From: Candidatus Roizmanbacteria bacterium RIFCSPHIGHO2_12_FULL_37_23
GTDB lineage: Bacteria > Patescibacteriota > Microgenomatia > UBA1406 > HO2-37-13b
Assembly (NCBI GenBank): GCA_001788095.1
Contig: MFZX01000039.1
Span: 1-32,135 of the forward strand
Length of the DNA: 32,135 nt
Reading direction: 5' to 3'
In this document: one piece after another, positions 17,231-26,459 of the stretch
Numbering within the stretch: position 1 is the first letter of the stretch
Layout of the letters: each line of letters opens with the position of its first letter
Made by a program: the position numbers and the translations under genes
The notes under the pieces: generated by a model
The model's database searches: none
Seen by the model: the letters and a program-made list of their open reading frames with translations, nothing else
Told to the model about the DNA's origin: nothing

Positions 17231-18160
17231 TTATTTCCGCCGAAGTTTTATTCTGATTATAAATGCTCCAATGCCAAGTAAAGTAAGTACGAAAGCTATC
17301 ATTAATAAAATATTACGTTTATTCCCTCGGGTGAGTTCTAAATTTACCTCTTTAGCACCATTTAAATCAACATTTTGAGTAATGGTTTTACCACCATATT
17401 CTATGGTTACTGCCTGAACCCCTAAATCAAAAAGTGTGAAGAAAATTCTTCCAGTTTTATCAGTGAGTCCTTCTTTACCTGCTAACTTAACCTTTGCTCC
17501 TTCAATAGGTTTATTATCTTTTGTGATGCTCAGTGCAAGGTCATATGCCTTTCTGTTTTTTTTAAGCTCGCTATTTTTCTCTTCCTCAGGACTTTGTGTT
17601 GTCGAGATAGTATTACCATAATATTTCGTCTTTTGTTGTGTCGTAGAAGTGGTAGAAGTTCCACCACTACTTGAATTTGATGAAGATGATGAGCTTGAGG
17701 AACTTGATGACGAACTCGATGAACTCGATGAAGAGGTCGTTGTAGGAACTGTTGTTGGTGTAGGTGTAGGAGTTCGTGTTGGTATTGGAGTGGGTGTTGA
17801 CTGAGTAGTATTTACTGTTATTGTACCTGTTTCATCGGTAAACCCTTCGTTATGATATCCATAAGTACCTATTGATGAAAAAGTAAGCGATCCATCTCCT
17901 CCCGGTGATATGTCTGAGAGATTAAGACTTGAAAAATCATCATGAGTATCATGAGGATCCGATCGTATTTCAAGAATTGTATTAGATAGATTTATCCATT
18001 TTACCGAATCTCCAGTTCCAATTGTTAATGAGGATGTATCAAAACCAGTTTCAGAATAGATGACTTCATATGTATAACTCAATATATCTCGAGGAGTAGT
18101 AAGAATTATGAGGAGTAGACACGTAGGAATTAGTGTTCGAGAGACCCAACGTTTAAGCAT
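17231..18160 (-). CDS. Surface protein: cupredoxin-like domain, Thr/Pro and poly-Ser linker, Ig-like domain, C-terminal TM
   Basis: [35 protein letters not shown]...[9 protein letters not shown]; S-rich tract; [23 protein letters not shown]; C-terminal TM plus RIKLRRK; start MLKRWVS preferred. Confidence 0.75.
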   Translation of the reverse strand: [309 protein letters not shown]

Positions 18161-18267
18161 AGCATTATTGAAATTATAGGAGTATATGCTGAAATAATAA
18201 ACTATTTCAATGCAAGGTTCAAATATGATGTTAAAAAGCATTGACCAGATTTATTTATAGATATACA

Positions 18268-20916
18268 ATGTTTCTGTTTATGAAATTGTCTCTGATATTA
18301 TTCTGTGGTTTTCTTTTTTTTACGATCGTTCCCCATGCTTATGGTATTGCAACACATGATCTTTCAACTACATCGGAATACAATATTCGAGTAGATGGAG
18401 CTGGAGCTTCTCAAAGTCTCTCTTTGGCAACCCGACATAGGACAACTGATATTGACAGAGATGGAGTAAAAGAATTACTCATAGGCGGTCTAGCACCGAG
18501 CAGTGATACGAGCTATATTTATGCTGTTCCTGTAAACCTATTAGATGAGGTTGCAAGCTCCGGTCAAACACTTGATTTAGGTGATACGAGCAATTATTTA
18601 GTTAGATTTTCCATAGGGAATTATCGATCGATTAATTACGGATATGTGACAGACGACATTGATGGAGATGGGTATGAGGATATAATGTTTACTATCTGGA
18701 GTGGTGATGTTGGAGGTACAGATAGAGGATCGATTTATATCGTATATTCTGATATGCTCACGAGCATCTCAGGTACGGGTAATACTTATAGTCTTGATAG
18801 TTCTGGTAAATGGAACATTAGATTTGATGGAGAATTTAATCTCAAGCGTCTTGCGAGCATGATCCAATCTGTAGATGTTGATAATGATGGTAATAAAGAC
18901 CTGATTTTTTCGGCAGCTGCAACAGCCCCAACATATACCTATATTGTCTCATCCGATATATTTGGCGGAATCTCCAAGACAAGCACGGGAAATGTCTTTT
19001 CCATGACATCTTCATCCAGCTATACAGTGCGCATTACAGATGCATATGTTCCAACAGGCAGCTTATATGATGATCTTGCAGATCTTGACGATGATGGGTA
19101 TCCTGAGCTTGCGCTGGTTCGCAATCTGACGATTGATAGTATTGGAGGTAGGGGAGTTACTTTTATCATCAGAGGAAGTCTTCTGAAAGATTTTACGGGA
19201 ACGGGAGATACACTTGACCTTTCAACAAGCACAAACTACTGGTTTAGGATTATAGGACCTGCTGTTACCAATGCTTACTGTTTTTACCCTTTCCTACAGG
19301 AGAGCTATAACTCATTCGGGGACACTATTCTTATGAATTGTCTTTTTGGAGGAGACTATAACAACGCTCCGGATTCAGGAGGATATTATATTATCGGAGA
19401 AAATATTTTTTCAGATATAGTAGATGGAACAGATATAGATTTAAGTAATAGTACAAGTTACTCTGTCCGTCTTGATGGTCCGGATTCAGGAGGTCGGTGG
19501 TATACACTATCCGGACATATAAATGACCATAATGGAGACGGCTATACGGACATTCTTGCTCTTACATATAATTCCACAGACTTAACGACTACGACATATG
19601 TTGTTTCTGGAAAAAGCTTAGATACTCTTACCTCAGGAAGCAGTGTAGATTTAATCAGCAATCGTACCCCTCTGCTCGCAAGCTGGACGATCCCGTCAGG
19701 AGGAACCGGAAGTTTTATGTATGACTTTAATGGGGATGGAAGGGTTGACATCTTTCTTAATGCCCCGACATCAGACTTTAACTCACGAACCAATTCAGGT
19801 TCAATGTATATTGTGCATAATTTTCCTCATACCCTTTCTGTGACGGATACGAGCTTGTCAACTTCAAGCAGTCAGCAAATCATTACAGGGAGCGTGACAG
19901 CATCAAGTCCTATAACAACTATTGCTGGTGTGGAATATAATATCGATTCAAATGCCCCTGGGGCGACATGGTCAGATTGCGATGCAGTGGATGGGTCTTT
20001 TAATTCAGTATCAGAAGAATTTAGTTGTACTGTGACTGGGCTTACCAACGGCACGAGAACAGTATATATGCGTGCGCGAGATGAAAATTCATCTTATACC
20101 ATTCAAGCGAACTACGGTTCGGCAACAGTTATAGTATCAATTCCTTCAACGTCGTCATCGGGAACATCTTCGTCACAAAGTTCATCTAATCCTCAAATTG
20201 TGAAAAATGGAGGAGGAGCATTTTATTCTGTTACATCAGGTGGTTTAGAGCAAAAAATTATAGCTGTTATAGAACCTGGAACAATGATATTTGACGCGTA
20301 TTTCAGTGCTTCTCCACAGTCTAGTGCGAATCTACCAACCTTAACTTCTTCGACTTCTCAAGGTAATAGTTTAACTGCCGGCCCCTCAGAGAAGCCAGTT
20401 ATTGGGGTAAAAAATTTTGGAAGGATTGACTGGCAGATAGGAAATATTTATGAGGTATGGTTCAAAGATTTCTATAATGGAGCCAAAATATTACCTAAAA
20501 TTCAATCAAAGCCATCAATTGTAGCGTTATCGTTTAAGAATGCTGACCTCATCATCTCGGGAAAACCTGGAGAAATATTTGATACTAAGTACTTAAGATT
20601 AGCACATTCTGAGGATGGTGTTACCTGGAGGATTCTATCAACATCAGTAGTTGATACAGTAAATAAAACTGTTGCTGCACTTCATAAAGTAGGAGGCTAT
20701 TACATGATAGTTGCCGGAGGTCCCCAGGCAGCGAGGCAGTCTGCAATTAATTCCGCATCGGTCCGGGGAGTAAAATCACATGAAGAATTTGAAGAAATTG
20801 AGCAGGATGATCAACCTAATGAAGTGATTGAGCTAGAACTTGCTTTACCTCAAGACTCTAATCATATACAGAATATTATTGAGTCTATTAGTGATCTTTT
20901 TCGCCTTGGCCAGTAG
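18268..20916 (+). CDS. Secreted FG-GAP repeat surface protein
   Basis: Signal peptide MKLSLILFCGFLFFTIVPHAYG and repeated DxDxDG units. Confidence 0.8.
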   Translation: MFLFMKLSLILFCGFLFFTIVPHAYGIATHDLSTTSEYNIRVDGAGASQSLSLATRHRTTDIDRDGVKELLIGGLAPSSDTSYIYAVPVNLLDEVASSGQTLDLGDTSNYLVRFSIGNYRSINYGYVTDDIDGDGYEDIMFTIWSGDVGGTDRGSIYIVYSDMLTSISGTGNTYSLDSSGKWNIRFDGEFNLKRLASMIQSVDVDNDGNKDLIFSAAATAPTYTYIVSSDIFGGISKTSTGNVFSMTSSSSYTVRITDAYVPTGSLYDDLADLDDDGYPELALVRNLTIDSIGGRGVTFIIRGSLLKDFTGTGDTLDLSTSTNYWFRIIGPAVTNAYCFYPFLQESYNSFGDTILMNCLFGGDYNNAPDSGGYYIIGENIFSDIVDGTDIDLSNSTSYSVRLDGPDSGGRWYTLSGHINDHNGDGYTDILALTYNSTDLTTTTYVVSGKSLDTLTSGSSVDLISNRTPLLASWTIPSGGTGSFMYDFNGDGRVDIFLNAPTSDFNSRTNSGSMYIVHNFPHTLSVTDTSLSTSSSQQIITGSVTASSPITTIAGVEYNIDSNAPGATWSDCDAVDGSFNSVSEEFSCTVTGLTNGTRTVYMRARDENSSYTIQANYGSATVIVSIPSTSSSGTSSSQSSSNPQIVKNGGGAFYSVTSGGLEQKIIAVIEPGTMIFDAYFSASPQSSANLPTLTSSTSQGNSLTAGPSEKPVIGVKNFGRIDWQIGNIYEVWFKDFYNGAKILPKIQSKPSIVALSFKNADLIISGKPGEIFDTKYLRLAHSEDGVTWRILSTSVVDTVNKTVAALHKVGGYYMIVAGGPQAARQSAINSASVRGVKSHEEFEEIEQDDQPNEVIELELALPQDSNHIQNIIESISDLFRLGQ

Positions 20917-20970
20917 TATTTACTACAATATAGTTTTGTGTGCTTCTAATTTCTTGTTATAATCCAATTA

Positions 20971-21837
20971 ATGTTATCTACAGGTATATTTTTTGGACTC
21001 GTATCAATGATTGGTTTTGGTATTAATAATGCCATGGCCCAATCAATCTCAAAAAAATACGGAAGTTTGGGAGCAATAATCTATCGTAATGCAATTATTG
21101 TGATGCTGCTTTTTATTACGACATTATTTTATTATTCTGGAAATAAATTTCCTCTATACCACATATTATTTTCCGTTGGGATTGCTTTCGTTGGTTATGT
21201 ATCGCTCGTTTCGTTTATGCATGCAGTAAAAATTGGAAAGATTGGAGTTGTTGTGCCCATAGCAAATTCTTCTTCCATTTTTACTGTTCTATTTGCAGTG
21301 CTATTCTTTTCTGAAATTCTAACTTTAAATAAGTTAATCGCTATTGCGATCATAATTACAGGAGTCGTTTTAATATCAGTAAATATTAAAGATTTTAAGA
21401 GATCAGAACTATTTGTACTATCAAGCGGGATTCCATATGCGTTTCTTACGATGATTTTATGGGGATTAGTATTTGCTCTTTTCCGTATACCTGTTAAATC
21501 GCTTGGTCCATTTTTTACAACTCTCATTATTGAATTAAGTATACTTATTTTTTCGTGTGTTCATTTATTTTTGATAAAGAAAGAATCATTGAAAAAACCT
21601 GTAAAATCCATGATCCCTTCTCTTTTAATGTTTGGATTATTTGGCTACCTTGGATCATTGTTTTTTAATCTTGGAATACAGGTGGCTGAAGTGAGTATAG
21701 TTGCCCCCATTGCGTTTTCTGCACCTGCGATATCTGTACTATATGCTCGACTTGTGTACAAAGAGAAATTGCTCTTGAGGCAATATATTGCTGTTGTTTG
21801 TATTATTTTTGGGATTATTTTCATGTCTGCTATATAA
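20971..21837 (+). CDS. EamA/DMT-family transporter
   Basis: About 10 TM helices; TATAAT 7 nt before ATG. Confidence 0.85.
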   Translation: MLSTGIFFGLVSMIGFGINNAMAQSISKKYGSLGAIIYRNAIIVMLLFITTLFYYSGNKFPLYHILFSVGIAFVGYVSLVSFMHAVKIGKIGVVVPIANSSSIFTVLFAVLFFSEILTLNKLIAIAIIITGVVLISVNIKDFKRSELFVLSSGIPYAFLTMILWGLVFALFRIPVKSLGPFFTTLIIELSILIFSCVHLFLIKKESLKKPVKSMIPSLLMFGLFGYLGSLFFNLGIQVAEVSIVAPIAFSAPAISVLYARLVYKEKLLLRQYIAVVCIIFGIIFMSAI

Positions 21838-21863
21838 GTTTTTTATAGTGTACAATTAAAGCT

Positions 21864-21986
21864 ATGGCAAAAAGAGCTACTGGGGTGGGGAAAATGAGAA
21901 AAACCCACTCACACAAAACCAAGAAAAGGCTTGCAATCAAACGTGAAATGCTCGCGCAAAAAGCTAAAAAGCGACGACATAGATAG
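21864..21986 (+). CDS. 40-aa strongly basic small protein
   Basis: MAKRATGVGKMRKTHSHKTKKRLAIKREMLAQKAKKRRHR*; TACAAT 7 nt before ATG. Confidence 0.55.
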   Translation: MAKRATGVGKMRKTHSHKTKKRLAIKREMLAQKAKKRRHR

Positions 21987-22000
21987 GCAATAGATAGAAT

Positions 22001-22417
22001 ATGTTTAAGAACTTAACGGATTTTACATACAAGAGAAATAGGAAAGAAGCGATTGGTTTTTACATTGCCTATTTTATTTTGATTGTATTACTTGGCGGTC
22101 TTTCTGGTGGTATAGTTGGTTTGATTATTAATCAGCAAGATAGCTATGCGGTTGGTTTTAGAGTGGGAAATATTGTAGCGATTATCTCTACTCTCGTTTT
22201 TTCTTCTGTAATATTAAAACAGAAAAATCTTACAAACAATTTTAAATATATTGTATTAATTCCGTTATCTGGTCTCCTTGCATATTTTGGAGGTGCTCTC
22301 TTGGGTTTAATTTTTGTTACCTATCTTACTACACGAGACAATCAAGTAAATTTAGTAGCAACTTCTGGTAAAACAGAGTCTCCTCAGCCATTTGCAAAGA
22401 TATTTAAGTCTAGTTAA
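22001..22417 (+). CDS. Hypothetical membrane protein
   Basis: Several TM segments. Confidence 0.65.
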   Translation: MFKNLTDFTYKRNRKEAIGFYIAYFILIVLLGGLSGGIVGLIINQQDSYAVGFRVGNIVAIISTLVFSSVILKQKNLTNNFKYIVLIPLSGLLAYFGGALLGLIFVTYLTTRDNQVNLVATSGKTESPQPFAKIFKSS

Positions 22418-22420
22418 GAT

Positions 22421-23203
22421 TTATAATCTTTTGAGTGTTTTAGCTACGTGATTCCACAAAAATTCAAACATTTGTATATACGATTTGACAAGTAGATCGT
22501 CTCTTATCTCTATGCCATATTGATCACTATCTGTTTTTAAACTACACACAGTAAGAATATCTTTATATATGAGAATCATTCGATCAAATTTAATCTTTTT
22601 TTCATCTAATGTTTTAGCCTCTACATTTTCTTCTAAAAAATTAGGAATATCAGACCATGTAAGTGGGGCAGGTTTATTAAAGATTATTTTATTGTGCATG
22701 TTCAAATTTCGAAATTCTTCTCGCCACTTTTCAGCAAAATCTCTGTCAGTCACGTGCTCAAGTTGTCCTGGGCTAAAACCAATCACAAGATCTGCTTTTG
22801 AAATAATTATGTTCCAAAGAAGCTGTTTGATTCCTGCTTGGCCTTTATAGATATTGATTGTTTTTTGTGTATTTTTTGCAACCTCAAATTCTTTGATGCT
22901 TTCGCTAAATGTATCCAAATTTTGAGTAAGAAATTGAAGTTTTTCGTTTTTTTCCTCCAAAATCAGTCTCAGTATCTTAGGGTTGCTAATTCTATAGAAA
23001 GTAGATTTGCCAACTTTTTTTGAAATAACATAGCCATTGTCGATGAGACGCTCTAGTTCAAGATATATTGAGCTTCGTGGTAGTTGAATCCTTTTGTGTA
23101 TGTGAACAACTGTGGATTCAGGATATGTTGCTAGATCAAGATAAATCTTAACTTGTTTTTTAGATAAGCCAAGCTTGGTTAAATAGTCGATTGGTGTCAT
23201 CAT
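22421..23203 (-). CDS. TrmB-family-like transcriptional regulator
   Basis: N-terminal wHTH LTKLGLSKKQVKIYLDLATYPESTVVHIHKRIQLPRSSIYLELERLIDNGYV. Confidence 0.75.
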   Translation of the reverse strand: MMTPIDYLTKLGLSKKQVKIYLDLATYPESTVVHIHKRIQLPRSSIYLELERLIDNGYVISKKVGKSTFYRISNPKILRLILEEKNEKLQFLTQNLDTFSESIKEFEVAKNTQKTINIYKGQAGIKQLLWNIIISKADLVIGFSPGQLEHVTDRDFAEKWREEFRNLNMHNKIIFNKPAPLTWSDIPNFLEENVEAKTLDEKKIKFDRMILIYKDILTVCSLKTDSDQYGIEIRDDLLVKSYIQMFEFLWNHVAKTLKRL

Positions 23204-23263
23204 GTGTCAACAATTATGACATCAGTTTGGCCTCTTGTCAAGTGCTTGATATAATGCTCCCAT

Positions 23264-23974
23264 ATGAATAATTATAAGAAAATTGGCATTATTGGTGGTC
23301 AAGGTCCAGCCTCAACTATAGCGTTTTATGATCTTATTGTAAAATATTTTCAGGATAATTTTGGAGCCAGACATGTAGCAGATTACCCTCCTATGATTAT
23401 TTATAGCGTGCCAACTCCAAGCCTGGTTGAAGGGGTTGAAAACGAAGAAAAAACATTCTATTTAATCGCTGATGCTATTTATGGACTGGAGCGAGAGGGG
23501 GCTGATTTTGTGATTATTACGTGTATTTCACTCCAGTATTTTATCGAAAAACTACAACCTTTAGTAAAAATTCCAATTATTCCTATCACCCCAATACTGG
23601 CAGAATATGCAAAAAATAGAAGATATAAAACTCTCGGTATCCTTGCTACAGAGGCTACCTTAGAGAAAAAAGTTTGTCATACGCTTTTTGAAAAAGAGAA
23701 GATTAATTTAATTAGGCCTAAAAAGTCTGACCAGAATGAAGTAGGTGAGGTGATTTTAGACGTGATTGGTGGCAGAATTACTCTTAGGGATTCTGAGATA
23801 GTAAAGAAGGTAATCGGAAATTTACAAAAAAATGGAGCTGAAGCTATTTTACTTGCTTGTACTGAGTTGCCATTAGTTTTAAAACAGTCCGACGTATATA
23901 TACCCTTAATCAACTGTAATGAATTGTATCCCAAGGCAGTTGCCGAATATGCGTGTGGAAGGATTCGGTTATGA
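23264..23974 (+). CDS. Aspartate/glutamate racemase family protein
   Basis: KIGIIGGQGPASTIAFYDLI, FVIITCISLQYF, AILLACTELPLVL. Confidence 0.85.
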   Translation: MNNYKKIGIIGGQGPASTIAFYDLIVKYFQDNFGARHVADYPPMIIYSVPTPSLVEGVENEEKTFYLIADAIYGLEREGADFVIITCISLQYFIEKLQPLVKIPIIPITPILAEYAKNRRYKTLGILATEATLEKKVCHTLFEKEKINLIRPKKSDQNEVGEVILDVIGGRITLRDSEIVKKVIGNLQKNGAEAILLACTELPLVLKQSDVYIPLINCNELYPKAVAEYACGRIRL

Positions 23975-24010
23975 ATTAAGTATTATAATTACACTAGTAA
24001 TATAGTTAAA

Positions 24011-24391
24011 ATGAAAACCAAGGTTGAAACCACTAAAGCTCCTCAGGCAGGAACGAGTCCTCATTCGCAGGCAATTATTGCAAATAAATTTGTTTTCACA
24101 CAAGGATGCATTTGTTTGACTCCAGAAGGCCAACTCCTTGAAGGAACTATAAAAGAACAAACACACCAGATCATGAAAAATCTTCAAGCGATTCTGGAAG
24201 CTGCTGGAACATCTTTTGCCAATGTGGTTAAAACGACAATTTATGTTACAGATATATCAGCTTACAGTGAGATTAATGAAGTGTATGGAAGTTATTTTTC
24301 TGCTCCATATCCTGCAAGAGAAACTGTTTGTGTCAAAGAACTCCCCCTTGGGGTAAAAGTTGAAATAAGCATGATTGCTGTTAAAGACTAA
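24011..24391 (+). CDS. RidA (YjgF/YER057c/UK114) family protein
   Basis: PHSQAIIANKFVFTQGCI...NVVKTTIYVTDISAYSEINEVYGSYF..PARETVCVKELPLGVKVEISMIAV. Confidence 0.9.
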   Translation: MKTKVETTKAPQAGTSPHSQAIIANKFVFTQGCICLTPEGQLLEGTIKEQTHQIMKNLQAILEAAGTSFANVVKTTIYVTDISAYSEINEVYGSYFSAPYPARETVCVKELPLGVKVEISMIAVKD

Positions 24392-24404
24392 AACAAGAAG
24401 GATT

Positions 24405-24830
24405 ATGAGATTTTATACTTCGAAGGGAAAAAATAAAGAGATGGTTGCATTTAGTGATCGAGAATGGTCTATTGCTGACAAAAATCATTTCGGGAAATCG
24501 GGAAGATGGATAGAAGATGTTCATTATATTCGTGCCGTTGATGATAACGTTATTTTGGGCATATTACATTATTGTATAAAAGCAGGAGTAATGGAGATAG
24601 TATCTATCGTCGTGAGCCACTCAATGCATCGACAAGGCATTGGAAGAGCTCTTATTGAAAAAGCAGAAAAAATAGCAAAGCAAAAAGGAGTACACAAAAT
24701 ATTTTTAACCACTGGAGTAGGTTGGGATGCTATCAATTTCTATGAAAAACTTGGATATCAAAATACCGGAGAATTAAAAAAACATTATTTAATGCAAGAT
24801 TGGCTTATTTTTAGCAAAGAACTAAAATAA
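24405..24830 (+). CDS. GNAT-family N-acetyltransferase
   Basis: VVSHSMHRQGIGRALIEKAEKIAKQKGVHKIFLTTG; start MRFYTS preferred. Confidence 0.8.
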   Translation: MRFYTSKGKNKEMVAFSDREWSIADKNHFGKSGRWIEDVHYIRAVDDNVILGILHYCIKAGVMEIVSIVVSHSMHRQGIGRALIEKAEKIAKQKGVHKIFLTTGVGWDAINFYEKLGYQNTGELKKHYLMQDWLIFSKELK

Positions 24831-24837
24831 AAATAAG

Positions 24838-24880
24838 CTAGCAGTAATTCTAGAATTTTTTTACTAAAAATTACTGCTAG
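24838..24880. terminator. Bidirectional terminator-like hairpin
   Basis: CTAGCAGTAATT / AATTACTGCTAG perfect 12-bp arms, extended by AATAAG/CTTATT, between convergent genes. Confidence 0.6.
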
Positions 24881-24901
24881 ACTTATTATTACGATTCGAG
24901 A

Positions 24902-25213
24902 TTAATATTTGTTTCTGCGGCCACCACCAAAACGGTTTTCATTTCTTCTAAAACCTCCATTATTTTCACGTGGTTTTGCAACATTCACCACAATTGATCT
25001 ACCATCGATTTCTTTTCCACTCATTTCCAATGCTTTTTGAGCATCGTTTGCATTTGTAAAGGTTACAAATCCAAAACCTTTTGATTTACCGGTATCTCTA
25101 TCATTGATGATGATTGCTTCTTTTATCTCGCCATATTGAGCAAAGAGTTCTTTCAAACTTTCGCTTGTAACTGACCATGGGAGTCCGCCTACAAATAGTT
25201 TATTTTGATCCAT
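24902..25213 (-). CDS. RRM-type RNA-binding protein
   Basis: LFVGGLPWSVTSESLKELFAQYG (RNP2), KSKGFGFVTF (RNP1), Gly/Arg-rich tail. Confidence 0.9.
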   Translation of the reverse strand: MDQNKLFVGGLPWSVTSESLKELFAQYGEIKEAIIINDRDTGKSKGFGFVTFTNANDAQKALEMSGKEIDGRSIVVNVAKPRENNGGFRRNENRFGGGRRNKY

Positions 25214-25250
25214 ATTTTCTCACCTACCTTCCATATTTTGAGTAAGAAAC

Positions 25251-26297
25251 CTAATTAGTTTGCCTTACAATGTGTAAATGTGTATTTTCGAAAGGGACCA
25301 GAATGTCTTGAGGAATGATTGTATCTTCATTTTTGGAAATGAGATATTTTATGACATCTCCTGCAACATTTTGTGAATCACCTATAACCGGAAAATGATG
25401 TATATCAATTCCCGGGCAATCGTTAACTTCTATTACATATGATTTCTTTGTCTGATTATCATACATTATATCAACCCCGCAAAATTCCATACCAAGTACT
25501 TGCGCCGCTTTTATGGCTAAAGCTTTAGAATCTGGGTTTATAGTGCGTGTGACATCCCTGCTTATTCCGCCAGCACTGATATTGGCATTTTGTTTTAGAA
25601 AAACAGTTCTTTTTTGTCTAATAATACTTTGTAGCGTAAGACCGTTTTTTTTAAGAGTTCTTGATAACTCGAAATTTATACGTATTTTGCACATTGGTTT
25701 TTCGTATTTTTTACCAATTAAAGGATTTGTATTAAATTTCCTAATAAGTTCCTTTATGGTACTTCGTCCATCACCAATAACATGAGCAGGAATCCTTTTT
25801 GTAACGGCCGAAATCATATCACCAATCACGAGAATTCTATAATCAGTGCCTTGTATATGTTCCTCAATAAGAATATTATCATGAGGTTTTTTTGAGAAAT
25901 CATGGAGAACTTGATCAAGCTCTTGAGATGTCTCTATATTTGCATAGACTTCATTGCCATGGGCTCCAGAAATTGGTTTTATAACACAGGGGAAAATATT
26001 TCGTTTTACGATAAGTTTTCGTGCTTTTGTTATAGACGAAACCAACCAGCTTTTAGGTGTTGAAATTTTATTCTGTTTAAATATTTTCTTTGATAGAAAT
26101 TTGTTGTTTGCTATTATGCATGAGCTTTGAGGATTGATAGGCATATTTGTTCCTTTAATAAAGATTTTTTTATGTCCGATTACAACCGAAAATAGATTAA
26201 ATCGAGTTGATTCAATTTTTACCTCAAGGCCTTGTGCAAGAGCCGCCTGATATATGAGTTGTGTGCTCGTTGAACGAAGCACGCGTTTTTTTACCAT
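25251..26297 (-). CDS. ATP-grasp protein related to cyanophycin synthetase/GshF/RimK ligases
   Basis: FPCVIKPISGAHGNEVY, VIGDGRSTIKELI, NISAGGISRDVT, GVDIMYD...YVIEVNDCPGI. Confidence 0.8.
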   Translation of the reverse strand: MVKKRVLRSTSTQLIYQAALAQGLEVKIESTRFNLFSVVIGHKKIFIKGTNMPINPQSSCIIANNKFLSKKIFKQNKISTPKSWLVSSITKARKLIVKRNIFPCVIKPISGAHGNEVYANIETSQELDQVLHDFSKKPHDNILIEEHIQGTDYRILVIGDMISAVTKRIPAHVIGDGRSTIKELIRKFNTNPLIGKKYEKPMCKIRINFELSRTLKKNGLTLQSIIRQKRTVFLKQNANISAGGISRDVTRTINPDSKALAIKAAQVLGMEFCGVDIMYDNQTKKSYVIEVNDCPGIDIHHFPVIGDSQNVAGDVIKYLISKNEDTIIPQDILVPFENTHLHIVRQTN

Positions 26298-26459
26298 ATG
26301 AATTGGGGGATACGAAGATAGAGGTTATGATCTTGAAGAAAAATATCCTAGAATCTTAATATCTACGCATATTATACCATAGTAAGTATGTTTATGTTCT
26401 TTTTGTTACAATAACTTACATAATCGCGAGGTAAGATTAAAGCTTCTCAATAATCGAAT

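Noticed and set aside
17665-17745. Short tandem-like DNA repeats that could suggest a CRISPR or satellite
   Set aside because: They are Ser codons of the surface-protein spacer with no spacer/repeat periodicity.
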